From Streptomyces sp. Mut1 (GTDB lineage Bacteria; Actinomycetota; Actinomycetes; Streptomycetales; Streptomycetaceae), in the NCBI RefSeq assembly GCF_030719295.1, contig NZ_CP120997.1, forward strand, positions 4,227,501-4,291,500: DNA of 64,000 bases, read 5' to 3'. Shown piece after piece: positions 19,397 through 28,256 of the stretch. Under the pieces are notes generated by a model. It was not told the origin of the DNA and searched no databases. It worked only from the letters and a program-made list of their open reading frames with translations. Position 1 is the stretch's first letter. Each line of letters begins with the position of its first letter. Position numbers and translations under genes: made by a program.

Positions 19397-21307
19397 TTGA
19401 GCGCCCCGGAAGAGCGCGGAGCGCTCACTCCCAGGCACTCGTCTTCGTCTTCCTCCTCGCCCTCGTCCTTGTACGACTGCGCGCTTCGCGTCCAGCACGC
19501 CGAGCCCGAGGGGCCGTGGTCGCGGGAGCACGCGTCCCCTCCCGAACGCCGGCCCCGCAGGGGCGACAGGGCGAGCAGGAGCTGGGCGGAGACCAAGGAC
19601 GAACTGACCCTTCTGCTCGGCCCGCTGCTGATCGCTCCGGACGCCGCCGAGGCCGCTGCGGAGGCCGGCCGGCGACTGGACGCCATGGACCCGCCGCTCC
19701 GGCACCGGTACGTCCACGTGTTCGTACAGGTGCTGCCGTTGGAGAACGAGGCACGGGCACGCGCCCTTGCGCGGTGCTTGGTGCGTACGGGGGCCAGTTG
19801 TCTGACCGTCAGCGTCGGAATCGCGCTGCTGGCCCGGCTCGGTGAACCCCGGGACACCCCGGGCCTCAAGACGCTCAGCCTGCTCCGGGCCCTCGTACGC
19901 CCTGTCATCCGCGCCCTCGACGTCCTCGACAGACCGGCCGCGGCTCTCCTCGCCCTCCGCAACCAGGAGGTGTCGCCCGAACTGGCCGCGTTGATCACGG
20001 CACTGACGGCCCATGACGAGGCTGCCGTTCGGAGCCGGCTGATCGCGCTGCCGGGGGATGTGTCGCCCGATGTGGCGCGCAGGGTGGCCGAGGCCGCCCG
20101 TATGACGGAGCTGCTGTCGGCCGTGGTGCCGGAGCGTGGGACGCCTGCCCTGCGGGCCGTGCCGGAGGGCGGGGCTTCGGGCCCGCGGGCCGTGCCGGAG
20201 GGTGGTACTCCCGGCCTGCGGGCCGTACCGGAAGGTGGGACTCCTTCCGACCCGCAGGCCGCCGAGCTGCTCGCGCAGACGGCACGCTTGCTGTTCCGCA
20301 TGACCAGCGTGCGGGACTACGTCGCGGAAATCGTCTCCTACCCGGACGCCGTGCCCGCGTACGAGGCGCTCGCGCGGGGTGCCGGTCTCCTCGCGCCCAC
20401 GCTCGACCACTACGGCCTCCTGCTCTCGGCCGTTCAGGAACTCCGTACGGGCTCCGGGGCCCTGCATGGCTGGGGCCCCGGTCGCCGGGAGGCGGTGCTG
20501 GCGCGGCTGACGGCCGTTCTGAACCGGCCCGAGTGGCGGGCGGTGCCGGACGACCGGGACGCGGAAGACCCGGGCGTGCGGTGGCGGGCCGGGTGGGCAC
20601 GGCGTGCGCGGGCGCAGGCGTTGCGCGACCCGCGCGTCCCCACCGAGCGGTTGCGGGTGGAGGTGTTCGAGCGCGACCCCGTCGACCGGGGCACGATCGA
20701 GGTCCGCATCCTGGTCGACGGCCGCCCGCTGGTGCCGGAGCTCTTCGGGCGGGGGCCCGCGGACGCACCGGAAGACCTGCTGGACCGTGGCCTCCTGCGG
20801 GCCGGGGCCGAGCCCCGCGAGGTGCGGCTCGCGGAGGCGTACTGCACCGAGGGGTGCTGCGGTGCGCTGTACGTCACCATCCGGCGGGACGGCGACGAGG
20901 TGGTCTGGGCGGACTGGCGGTGCCCGCCCCCGCCGGGGCTGCCGTTCGATCCGCCGGTCGTACGAGAACTGCCCGAACTCCGGTTCGATGCGGCTGCGTA
21001 CGACGCTGAGATCGCTCGGGCGGAGGGCGACACCGGCTGGGCCTGGCCGGCCCGCCGGGCGGCCCGGCTGATCGCCGCCGGGGTGCGCGCCCGCCCGGAC
21101 CTCCTCACCCGCTGGGGCCTGCGCTTCGGCTGGTCCGGTACGGACTTCCGGAACCCCGACGAGACGCTGCTGAGCCTCATGTACGACACCGAGGACGGCT
21201 CCCCCGGGCAGTTCCTGTGGCGCATGCCGGATGACGGCACCCCATCGGAGGACCGCGCGGCGGCCGCGCTGCACCGGCTGGCCACGGTCGATCCGAGGAC
21301 CGTCTAG
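19397..21307 (+). CDS. Large hypothetical protein with 11-residue repeats
   Basis: Up to 636 aa from a TTG at 19397; the N-terminal 65 residues are Ser/Arg-rich and the true start may be later, near SWAETKDELTLLLGPLL (about 19580). Not recognised. It is helical and Ala/Leu/Arg-rich, with three perfect-length copies of an 11-residue unit ending RAVPEGG near residues 249-281. The C-terminal 220 residues contain a cysteine pair in AYCTEGCCGALYVTIRRDGDEVVW and a DAAAYDAEIARAE segment. An 11-codon frame beginning ATG at 19365 ends on the TTG start. No membrane segment. Function unknown. Confidence 0.6.
   Translation: MSAPEERGALTPRHSSSSSSSPSSLYDCALRVQHAEPEGPWSREHASPPERRPRRGDRASRSWAETKDELTLLLGPLLIAPDAAEAAAEAGRRLDAMDPPLRHRYVHVFVQVLPLENEARARALARCLVRTGASCLTVSVGIALLARLGEPRDTPGLKTLSLLRALVRPVIRALDVLDRPAAALLALRNQEVSPELAALITALTAHDEAAVRSRLIALPGDVSPDVARRVAEAARMTELLSAVVPERGTPALRAVPEGGASGPRAVPEGGTPGLRAVPEGGTPSDPQAAELLAQTARLLFRMTSVRDYVAEIVSYPDAVPAYEALARGAGLLAPTLDHYGLLLSAVQELRTGSGALHGWGPGRREAVLARLTAVLNRPEWRAVPDDRDAEDPGVRWRAGWARRARAQALRDPRVPTERLRVEVFERDPVDRGTIEVRILVDGRPLVPELFGRGPADAPEDLLDRGLLRAGAEPREVRLAEAYCTEGCCGALYVTIRRDGDEVVWADWRCPPPPGLPFDPPVVRELPELRFDAAAYDAEIARAEGDTGWAWPARRAARLIAAGVRARPDLLTRWGLRFGWSGTDFRNPDETLLSLMYDTEDGSPGQFLWRMPDDGTPSEDRAAAALHRLATVDPRTV
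20141..20239 (+). repeat. Three tandem 33-bp coding repeats
   Basis: Three in-frame 33-bp units each encode a variant of (T/A)(P/S)(A/G)(L/P)RAVPEGG within the 19397 gene. The period is a multiple of three, so copy changes would keep the frame. Units differ mainly at third positions and the first residues. Confidence 0.85.
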
Positions 21308-21467
21308 CCGATCCCGGCACCGGTCCACCGTTCGGGTGATCCGTGGGCGGGGGCGAGGCGTTGGGAACGCCGGGGAACGGGGTGACGCCCGCTCCCCGGC
21401 GCCTTGGCGTGCGGCGTGTCGCGGTTGCCGCTTTTGGCACAGTGCCGCTCCACGATCAAGGAACGGG

Positions 21468-21899
21468 GTGAGCGGTGTGAGCGGCGTGCGCGGTACGCGG
21501 CTGAGGCTGAGCGATTCGGCCGGCGACGGGGCTGCCGACGGGGCCGGGGGCGGGGCCGGTGGCGGATTCTCCGCTGGGGACCGGTTGCGCCACAGCGACG
21601 GGGCGTGGCTGCGGGCCGCCGGGGGCGCGGAGGGTATGGGTGCGCACCTCGGCCCGGTGCGTACGGAACTGGCGACGGCGCACGAGGGCGTCCTCGCGGG
21701 CACCGTCGGCCTGAGCGCGCTGGCCGAGCTGGGAGCGGTACGGGAGTCCTGGGTACGCCGTATCGAGTGCGCGCGCTACGAGTGCGGGGCACTGGCGGGG
21801 AACCTGCGGGCCGTGGCGCGGGCGCAGGGCGAGACGAACGAGTCCGTGCGGTCGTCCTTCGCACCCGTGGCCCGGGTGACACACGGGGTCGAGCGATGA
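21468..21899 (+). CDS. Small Ala/Gly-rich helical protein, first gene of the DUF1023 module
   Basis: 143 aa. The GTG at 21468 is chosen because AAGGA lies five bases upstream. After a Gly-rich stretch the protein is alpha-helical (LRHSDGAWLRAAGGAEGM, then VRTELATAHEGVLAGTVGLSAL), with a size and pattern like the WXG100/ESAT-6-like partners of secreted actinobacterial toxins, though no WXG motif is present. Its stop overlaps the DUF1023 hydrolase start (ATGA), so the two are probably made together. A chaperone or secretion partner role is inferred from context only. Confidence 0.62.
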   Translation: MSGVSGVRGTRLRLSDSAGDGAADGAGGGAGGGFSAGDRLRHSDGAWLRAAGGAEGMGAHLGPVRTELATAHEGVLAGTVGLSALAELGAVRESWVRRIECARYECGALAGNLRAVARAQGETNESVRSSFAPVARVTHGVER

Positions 21900-23782
21900 C
21901 GGTGCCGTCCTCCACGCTGACGTGGGCGCAGTTGCGCGACCTGAAGTGCGCCGAGCTGGAGGAGGCGGCGGACGGCTGGGGCAAGGCGAGCAACCGCGCC
22001 GACGCAGGGCGGGACCGCATCGAGAAGCAGCTCCTGACGGGCCTGCGTGAGACCCAGCAGGGCGCGGCGGCGGATGCGGCGGTGAGCAGGCTGCGGCAGA
22101 TGGGGCGGAACCTGCAGTACGTCTATACGGAGTGCGGCCTCGTCCGTACCGCGCTGAACAGCCTCGCGCACGAGATGCGGGCCCAGCAGAAGGTTCTGCG
22201 GAACGCGCTGGACGACGCGGAGTCACTGAAGTTCACCGTCCACGCGGACGGCTCGGTGACGTACCCGGAGGGGGGCGAGGGCCTGATCGACGGCAAGCCG
22301 TTGCCGGGCGGGACGGCGCGGGTGAACACCATGCCCGGCCTGCTCCCTCCGTCGGGGCTGGTCGCCCCGAACCCGAACGCCGCGAAGGCGCAGGACATCG
22401 CGGACCGGGTGACGAAGGCGGTGCGCACGGCCGCCGAGATCGACTGGCGGTTCACCCGCGTTCTGCGGCGCCTGAAGGCGGAGGAGGGCCTGAAGGTCCC
22501 CGACCGTACGTGGACCGACGCGGCGGGCGACGCGGCAGCGGTACGGGATGCGGCGCGTGGCTACCTGAAGTCCCGCATCCCCCACGACGCGCCGCCCGCG
22601 GCCCGCGGCGAGTGGTGGGCCCACCTGACGGACGAACAACGCGAGGAGTACCTCGCGGTGTACCCGGACCAGATCGGCAACCTGGACGGCATCCCGGCGA
22701 CCGTCCGCGACACGGCGAACCGCGACAACCTCCAACTCCTGATCGGCAAGCTGGAGGGCCGGGACGACGAGACGTCACACGTGCGGCTGGCGGGGCTGCG
22801 GGAGATCGACCGCCAATTGAGGAGCGACGGCCGGCCGCCGATGTACCTGCTCGGCATCGGCGATGAGGGGAACGGGCGAGCGATCGTGTCGTTCGGGAAC
22901 CCGGATACGGCGCGGAATGTTGCGGCTTATGTGCCGGGGTTGAATACGGCGTTGGATGAGGAGTTTGCTACGGGGGATCTCAAGCGGGCCAGGGATACGG
23001 CTATCGGTGCGAAAGAGATGAATCCCGATGCGACTGTCGCTTCAATTGTTTGGCTCGGCTACGACGCGCCGCAAGCGTCACTTGACGACCTGGCGGGGGA
23101 TTTGGAGGTAGCGGGAGAGTCGAGTGCCAGGAAAGGTGCTGCGGCCTACAACGAATTCATGGCCGGCATCTCTGCTACGAATGAGAATGCCGACCCGCAT
23201 GTAACAGCGATCGGTCATTCGTACGGTTCGTTGACGGTTGGGATCGCTGCTCAGCAGGGAGGCGGAATCCCAGGGGCTGATGACGTGGTTCTGGTGGGCA
23301 GCCCCGGGGTGGGTGCCCACTCGGCAGAGGAGCTTGGGGTTGGAAGGGATCACGTCTTTGTGGGAGCTGCCGAGAATGACCCCGTGACCAAGTTGCCCAA
23401 CAGCCGTGAAGCGAGTGGCTTGGGTACGGGAATCGTGGGCGGTGCGTCGATGGGGTTTTCGCTGGGGATGACTGGAGGGCCTGTTGGGGCCGTGATTGGC
23501 GGTGCAGTGGGTGGTATTGCAGGTGGCTCGATGGGGTACGCGGCTCAAGATGCTCAAACCGAGGAGAGTGACGTCTGGTTTGGAACCGACCCGGCGCACC
23601 GGGACTTCGGTGCGAATCGTTTTGCTGTAGACGATGGGCCTCGACTGTTGGAGCGAGGACACCGACCCGCTGAGGCGCACTCAAATTATTTTGACCCGGC
23701 GAAGGACCAATTGTCCGCTGATAATATCGCGAGAATTGTCGCCGACAGGTCGGGGGGCATCGAAAGAGGGCAGCCCAGGTGA
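21896..23782 (+). CDS. DUF1023-family alpha/beta hydrolase, putative secreted effector
   Basis: 628 aa. The N-terminal 150 residues are helical (WAQLRDLKCAELEEAADGWG), as in proteins exported with WXG100-type partners. The alpha/beta hydrolase domain contains the nucleophile elbow GHSYGS with Ser at about 442, a likely acid in NDPVT, and a late His in EAHSNYF. A glycine-zipper stretch (IVGGASMGFSLGMTGGPVG onward) lies near residues 506-545. Base composition changes at about 22900: upstream is typical GC-rich, downstream is clearly lower in GC with relaxed codon choice. Flanked by the 143-aa protein (ATGA overlap) and a lipoprotein (GTGA overlap). No classical signal peptide. Confidence 0.8.
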   Translation: MTVPSSTLTWAQLRDLKCAELEEAADGWGKASNRADAGRDRIEKQLLTGLRETQQGAAADAAVSRLRQMGRNLQYVYTECGLVRTALNSLAHEMRAQQKVLRNALDDAESLKFTVHADGSVTYPEGGEGLIDGKPLPGGTARVNTMPGLLPPSGLVAPNPNAAKAQDIADRVTKAVRTAAEIDWRFTRVLRRLKAEEGLKVPDRTWTDAAGDAAAVRDAARGYLKSRIPHDAPPAARGEWWAHLTDEQREEYLAVYPDQIGNLDGIPATVRDTANRDNLQLLIGKLEGRDDETSHVRLAGLREIDRQLRSDGRPPMYLLGIGDEGNGRAIVSFGNPDTARNVAAYVPGLNTALDEEFATGDLKRARDTAIGAKEMNPDATVASIVWLGYDAPQASLDDLAGDLEVAGESSARKGAAAYNEFMAGISATNENADPHVTAIGHSYGSLTVGIAAQQGGGIPGADDVVLVGSPGVGAHSAEELGVGRDHVFVGAAENDPVTKLPNSREASGLGTGIVGGASMGFSLGMTGGPVGAVIGGAVGGIAGGSMGYAAQDAQTEESDVWFGTDPAHRDFGANRFAVDDGPRLLERGHRPAEAHSNYFDPAKDQLSADNIARIVADRSGGIERGQPR

Positions 23783-24336
23783 AGATTAAGTTGACTGCTG
23801 TAGCTGTCGTCACTCTGCTGATTTCGGGATGTGCTTCGATGGGTGGCGTGGCAGGTTCGGTCAATGAGGGCGAGGGAACCGGAGTGAATATGCAAGAGGC
23901 TGCCGATCGTGCGGACGGGATCCTTGATGAAACATTTTCCGGGATCAAGCCGTCGGTGGAGTGGGTGCATGGTGAATCGACGGAGGGAGGCTGTGATGTC
24001 TCGCGTAGGAGGGCGGTTATTACTGTGATCTCTGATAAGCGCAGAGGTAGTTTTCTAGGTGTAGTTGAACGCGAGTGGCAAAAGGCTGGATATCGCCAGA
24101 TCGGAGTGAATGCCAGCGAGGGAAGCCCGGCGACCTACTTCGAGACACCGGATGGATTCCGGGTGAGACTGCTCATCGGGGGCCGAGGGCAGGCCTTCTT
24201 TGAGGTGGCTACGCCCTGTGTGGAAAGGTCCTCGGTCTCGAAGCCCGCCCCGCCCCCGGGCGGGGCGGAGCACGTGGGGGAGCCAGTGCCTGCTCCCAAC
24301 ATCCACTCCGACTTCTGGTCCGCCGGCGCCTCCTGA
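23779..24336 (+). CDS. Lipoprotein downstream of DUF1023 hydrolase
   Basis: 185 aa. The signal peptide KLTAVAVVTLLISGCAS ends in a lipobox with Cys at about 18. The mature part has DVSRRRAVITVISDKRRGSFLGVVEREWQKAGYRQIGV, a small alpha/beta pattern, and a Pro-rich C-terminus. The GTG start overlaps the hydrolase stop by four bases. Lower GC and relaxed codon use match the 3' half of the hydrolase. It may be a membrane-anchored partner or immunity protein for the hydrolase; this is inferred purely from arrangement. Confidence 0.75.
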   Translation: MKIKLTAVAVVTLLISGCASMGGVAGSVNEGEGTGVNMQEAADRADGILDETFSGIKPSVEWVHGESTEGGCDVSRRRAVITVISDKRRGSFLGVVEREWQKAGYRQIGVNASEGSPATYFETPDGFRVRLLIGGRGQAFFEVATPCVERSSVSKPAPPPGGAEHVGEPVPAPNIHSDFWSAGAS

Positions 24337-24418
24337 ACGCCGGTTCGTGCGCCCCCGTGACTCGTACACACCGTCGAAAACGCCCGCGAACCCGCCCCCG
24401 ATGGGGGATGGTTGAGGG

Positions 24419-25426
24419 GTGCGTAAATTCTGGTTGGCGGCAGGGATCGGCGTCGGTGCCGCCATGTGCTTCGTGGCGTTGCTCGTCGTCGGTACCTACT
24501 CCGCCGCCGCCGGTCTCGGGGGTGGCGGCGGGGGTGCCGTTGCGCTGGCCAAGGGGGCCGTGCCGGCCAAGTATCAGGGGCTCGTGCAGAAGTGGGGTGA
24601 TCTCTGCCCGGCCATCAACCCCGCCCTCCTCGCCGCCCAGCTCTACCAGGAGAGCGGCTGGAATCCGCGCGCCGAGAGTCCCGCCGCCGCGCAGGGCATC
24701 GCGCAGTTCATCCCCGGGACCTGGGCCGGGCACGGTATCGACGGGGACGGGGACGGGGACCGGGACGTGTGGGATCCCGCCGACGCCATCCCCTCCGCCG
24801 CCTCCTACGACTGCGAGCTCGCCGGGTACGTGAAGAAGGTCCCGGGCGACGCCACCGACAACATGCTCGCCGCCTACAACGCCGGCGCCTACCGCGTGAT
24901 CAAGGCCGGCGGCGTACCGGACATCTCCGAGACGCGGAACTACGTCAAGATCATCCGCTCCCTGGAGAAGAGCTTCGCCAAGCCCGTCGGCCGCGTCCAG
25001 CCCTCCCAGCAGGCGGCCGGTGCCATCTACTTCGCGCAGAAGAAGCTCGGCACGAAGTACCTGTGGGGCGGCAACGGCACGCCCGAGCAGGGCGGGCGGT
25101 TCGACTGTTCCGGGCTGACCCAGGCCGCGTACCGCACCGTGGACATCGAGCTGCCCCGCGTGGCGAACGACCAGTACAACGCCGGGCCGCACCCGGCCCG
25201 TGACGAACTGCTCCCCGGCGACCTCGTGTTCTTCTCCGACGATCTGACCAATTCGCGCGCCATTCACCATGTCGGCCTGTACGTCGGGGGCGGATACATG
25301 ATCAACGCTCCGTACACTGGGGCGGTCATCCGGTTCGACAAGATCGACACACCCGACTACTTCGGCGCCACCCGCGTGACCAAGGACGGCGCCGCGGCCC
25401 TGCCGAGCACGGAGCCCGCGGCCTGA
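24419..25426 (+). CDS. Bifunctional cell-wall hydrolase: lytic transglycosylase plus NlpC/P60
   Basis: 335 aa, GTG start after GAGGG. N-terminal membrane anchor (LAAGIGVGAAMCFVALLVVGTY). The SLT domain has the catalytic Glu in LYQESGWNPRAES, with AAQGIAQFIPGTW and MLAAYNAGAYRV. The NlpC/P60 domain has the catalytic Cys in FDCSGLTQAAY and His in IHHVGLYVG. This pair of domains cleaves both glycan and peptide parts of peptidoglycan, as in VirB1/TcpG-like factors of Gram-positive conjugation (family knowledge). It is probably the wall-opening partner of the 7080-14602 cluster, but could equally serve growth. Confidence 0.88.
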   Translation: MRKFWLAAGIGVGAAMCFVALLVVGTYSAAAGLGGGGGGAVALAKGAVPAKYQGLVQKWGDLCPAINPALLAAQLYQESGWNPRAESPAAAQGIAQFIPGTWAGHGIDGDGDGDRDVWDPADAIPSAASYDCELAGYVKKVPGDATDNMLAAYNAGAYRVIKAGGVPDISETRNYVKIIRSLEKSFAKPVGRVQPSQQAAGAIYFAQKKLGTKYLWGGNGTPEQGGRFDCSGLTQAAYRTVDIELPRVANDQYNAGPHPARDELLPGDLVFFSDDLTNSRAIHHVGLYVGGGYMINAPYTGAVIRFDKIDTPDYFGATRVTKDGAAALPSTEPAA

Positions 25427-25666
25427 CCGCCGCGGGCCGGTGGCCGGAACTCTCCGTGAAGCCCAGCCCCTGAGCAGCGACGATGTGTCACTCTTCGATA
25501 ACGTCATGGTGATCATTCGGTGGAGAGTGGAACGTACGCGCGGAGCGCGTCGTTCTCTGGCTGGGCGTGTGATCGACCGATGTGGACGAACCGAATACGG
25601 GGGTTCGTAAGCGCGGCGCACAGGGACGTGCGCCGCAGCAGCAGACAAGGCAAGGGGCCGCGGCAG

Positions 25667-26401
25667 ATGGCTGGACTCGCACTGGATGGGTCGAACCCCG
25701 ACGTCAGCCTGCTCTACGACATCAACGGGCTCGCCAAGGCCGCTCCCACCTGGTTCGACCGGGTCATGGAGTTCGTCGGTGAGTACGGGATCATGCTCGG
25801 CATGGTCCTCGTGGTCCTGTGGTGCTGGTGGAGCGTCCGCCGGCGCGGCACGGCCGAGGAATCGGTGTCCTCGGTGGCCGGGCTCGTCTGGGCGCCGCTC
25901 GCCGCCGGGATCGCGTTGCTCATCAACATCCCGATCCGTGGATTCGTCGAACGGCCCCGGCCGTTCAAGGACCATCAGGGGCTCGACGTCCTGGTCGACG
26001 GCAAGAACGACTTCTCCTTCGTCAGCGACCACGCCACCATGGCGATGGCCCTCGGCGTCGGCCTCTTCGTCGCCCACCGCAAGTTCGGCATCGCCGCCAT
26101 CGGGCTCGCCCTGCTGGAGGGCTTCTGCCGGATCTACATGGGCGTCCACTACCCCACCGACGTCATCGGCGGATTCGCCCTCGGTACGGCCGTCGCGCTG
26201 CTCCTCGCGCCCCTCGCCATGATGCTGTTGACGCCCCTGGTGGCTGCGGTCTCCCGCTCCGCCCGCCTCGGCCCGCTCGTCCGGTCGCGCCGGCCCCGGG
26301 CGGCGGAGTCCGACGGCCGGGACGACGAGTCGCTCGGGATCCCCGAGCCCCGGCCCGGATCGGGCGGCGGCTCCGAGGGAGAGAAGGGCCTCGCCGCCTG
26401 A
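25667..26401 (+). CDS. PAP2-family membrane phosphatase
   Basis: 244 aa from the ATG at 25667, preceded by AAGGGG. About five hydrophobic helices. The phosphatase signature is split as usual: KxxxxxRP is represented by RGFVERPRPF, PSGH-like by FVSDHATMA, and SRxxxxxHxxxD by RIYMGVHYPTDVIGG. Members remove phosphate from lipid phosphates such as undecaprenyl pyrophosphate or phosphatidic acid. The C-terminal 50 residues are charged and cytoplasmic. Standing alone; converges on the FAD oxidoreductase. Confidence 0.87.
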   Translation: MAGLALDGSNPDVSLLYDINGLAKAAPTWFDRVMEFVGEYGIMLGMVLVVLWCWWSVRRRGTAEESVSSVAGLVWAPLAAGIALLINIPIRGFVERPRPFKDHQGLDVLVDGKNDFSFVSDHATMAMALGVGLFVAHRKFGIAAIGLALLEGFCRIYMGVHYPTDVIGGFALGTAVALLLAPLAMMLLTPLVAAVSRSARLGPLVRSRRPRAAESDGRDDESLGIPEPRPGSGGGSEGEKGLAA

Positions 26402-26433
26402 GGCGGGGCAGGGCGGGGCAGGGCGGGGCGGGG
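26402..26433. repeat. Three 10-bp G-rich tandem units
   Basis: GGCGGGGCAG repeated three times (last copy GGCGGGGCGG), starting at the base after the PAP2 stop codon. Confidence 0.8.
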
Positions 26434-26495
26434 ATCAGTAGAACCCGCCACCGCGACCCCCGAACCCCGTCGTCGGACTCCCTCGGACCCCCTGT

Positions 26496-26654
26496 GGGTA
26501 CGAGAACAGACCCTCTGCGGGTACGAGGTCAGACCCCCCGCGGGTACGAGGTCAGACCCCCCGCGGGTACGAGGTCAGACCCCCCGCGGGTACGAGGTCA
26601 GACCCCCCGCGGGTACGAGGTCAGACCCCCTGCGGGTACGAGAACAGCCCCTCC
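26496..26654. repeat. Seven tandem 23-bp repeats at the 3' end of the FAD oxidoreductase gene
   Basis: Units begin GGGTACGAG at 26496, 26519, 26542, 26565, 26588, 26611 and 26634; the last is shortened to 21 bp. The gene's final codons (SYPQGV stop) lie in copies 6 and 7, so the array is a duplication of the gene's own end including its stop. Outer copies 1 and 7 read GAGAACAG, inner copies 2-6 read GAGGTCAG. The period is not a multiple of three, so each copy shifts frame but sits beyond the stop. Confidence 0.92.
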
Positions 26655-28213
26655 GGGTCGTACTGCTTCTTCACCTCTGCCAGACGCTTCGTCGCCGTGC
26701 CGTAGTACGCCTGTCGCCAGTCCGTCAGGGCCGGGTCCGAGTAGTTCTGGTACGCCGCGCCCGAGGCGTACGGGCGCATCGCCGTGTGGGTGTCTTTCAG
26801 CCAGTTCTGCTGGGCGGTGCCCGCCGTGCCGGGGCGCCAGGCGCCGATGTACTGGGCGAGCATCCGGGAGCGGCGGTGGACGAACGCCGTGGCCTGCGGG
26901 TCGACGCGGTTCACCGCGCCACCCAGCGCGGTCAGCGCGACCGAACCGCCGCCGCCCTGGCCCGTGTCGAGCCGGGTGAACGCCTCGACCGCGGTGAGCA
27001 GGGCCGATACGCCCGCCGGGGGCAGCGAGCGGTCGTAGAAGTCGGAGGCCGCGGCGTACGTCTCGCGCTGGAGGGTGCCCTGCGTGGTGCGGCCGGGTGT
27101 GGTGCCCGGCAGGTGGCACTGCGCGTCCGTGATGCCCGAGCAGCCCGCGTACACGAGCATCGCCTCCTGGTAACTGCGGCGGCGCAGCGATACGGAGGTG
27201 GCGGAGGCGCCGATGCGGTCGGCGAGGCGGTCGACGGCGTTCTGCAGGTCCCCGTACGTACCGAGGCTGAACGCCGAGACCGTGACCGTCGGGTTGATGC
27301 CGCCGGGGCCGGCCGCGAGGTGGGCGGCGGACCAGATCTCGTCCGGCTGGTCGGGGCCCCACTCCTGCCAGGCCGTGACGACGGCGCGGGCGCGTGACCA
27401 GGGCCAGGACATGTACGCGGTGACGGTCTGCGGGGCCGGCCGGGTGCGGAAGCGGAGTTCGGTGACGACGCCGAAGTTGCCGTTGCCCGCGCCGCGCAGC
27501 GCCCAGAAGAGGTTCGGGTTGCGTTTGGCGTCGGCGGTGACCGTGGTGCCGTCGGCGGTGACGAGTGTCGCCGCGGTGAGGTTGTCGCAGGTCAGGCCGT
27601 AGGCGCGGGCGGCGACGCCGTGGCCGCCGCCGAGGGTCAGGCCGGAGATGCCGACCGTGGGGCAGGACCCGCCGGGGATCGTCAGGCCGTGCGCGGCGAG
27701 CCCCTGGTAGACGTCGAGGAGCTTGGCGCCCGCGCCGATCGTGCCGTCCCGGTCGACGCGGGAGAGTGACGAGACGTCAACGACGAGACGTCCGTTGCCG
27801 CTCGACCAGCCCGCGTACGAGTGGCCGCCGCTGCGGATCGCGACGGGCACGGAGGTGCGGCGGGCGAAGGCCAGGCACTCGCGGATGTCGTCCTCGTGGG
27901 AGACGTACGCGACGGCGGCCGGTTTCTGGTCGTCGAAGCGGGTGTTGTAGAGCTGACGGGCGGTCGGGTACGCCGTGTCACCGGGCCGGATCAGCGGTCC
28001 CTCCAGGCTCTTGGCCAGCGCGGACCAGTCCGCCGGTACGGAGGAGGGGGAGGGGGAGGCGGACTTCGTGGGGGAAGGGGCGCCGGACGAGGCCGGGGTG
28101 GGGCCGGCGGCGGGGGCGGAGGGCTCCGTGCCCTCGCACGCGGTGGCGGTGGCGCCGGTGAGGACGGCGGCGGCGCCCGCGGCGAGGAGGGTGCGCCGGT
28201 TCGGCTGGGTCAT
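26621..28213 (-). CDS. FAD-linked (BBE-type) oxidoreductase, Tat lipoprotein
   Basis: 530 aa from the ATG preceded by GGAGG at five bases. The N-terminus has twin arginine (PNRRTLLAAGAAAVL) and then ATATAC, so it is probably exported by Tat and lipid-anchored at Cys26. The FAD_binding_4 domain has His131 in RSGGHSYAG and Cys184 in GGSCPTVG, the two residues that bind FAD covalently in berberine-bridge-type enzymes. TLGGGHGVAARAYGL follows. The C-terminal BBE domain has NYSDPALTDWRQAYYG. Such enzymes oxidise sugars, alkaloids or other alcohols; the substrate is unknown. The 3' end lies in a 23-bp repeat array. Confidence 0.9.
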   Translation of the reverse strand: MTQPNRRTLLAAGAAAVLTGATATACEGTEPSAPAAGPTPASSGAPSPTKSASPSPSSVPADWSALAKSLEGPLIRPGDTAYPTARQLYNTRFDDQKPAAVAYVSHEDDIRECLAFARRTSVPVAIRSGGHSYAGWSSGNGRLVVDVSSLSRVDRDGTIGAGAKLLDVYQGLAAHGLTIPGGSCPTVGISGLTLGGGHGVAARAYGLTCDNLTAATLVTADGTTVTADAKRNPNLFWALRGAGNGNFGVVTELRFRTRPAPQTVTAYMSWPWSRARAVVTAWQEWGPDQPDEIWSAAHLAAGPGGINPTVTVSAFSLGTYGDLQNAVDRLADRIGASATSVSLRRRSYQEAMLVYAGCSGITDAQCHLPGTTPGRTTQGTLQRETYAAASDFYDRSLPPAGVSALLTAVEAFTRLDTGQGGGGSVALTALGGAVNRVDPQATAFVHRRSRMLAQYIGAWRPGTAGTAQQNWLKDTHTAMRPYASGAAYQNYSDPALTDWRQAYYGTATKRLAEVKKQYDPEGLFSYPQGV

Positions 28214-28256
28214 CGGACCTCCGGAGTGGGGGGAGAGGTGGGGGGAGGGCCGGTGC

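Noticed and set aside
19370..21703. 777-residue frame opposite the 19397 gene and beyond
   Set aside because: Composition is Arg/Pro/Ala-rich as expected for an antisense shadow; it crosses gene boundaries on the other strand.
24337..24418. Possible ydaO (c-di-AMP) riboswitch before the NlpC/SLT hydrolase
   Set aside because: Such riboswitches often precede Streptomyces wall hydrolases, but only 82 bp is available here and no conserved core is visible.
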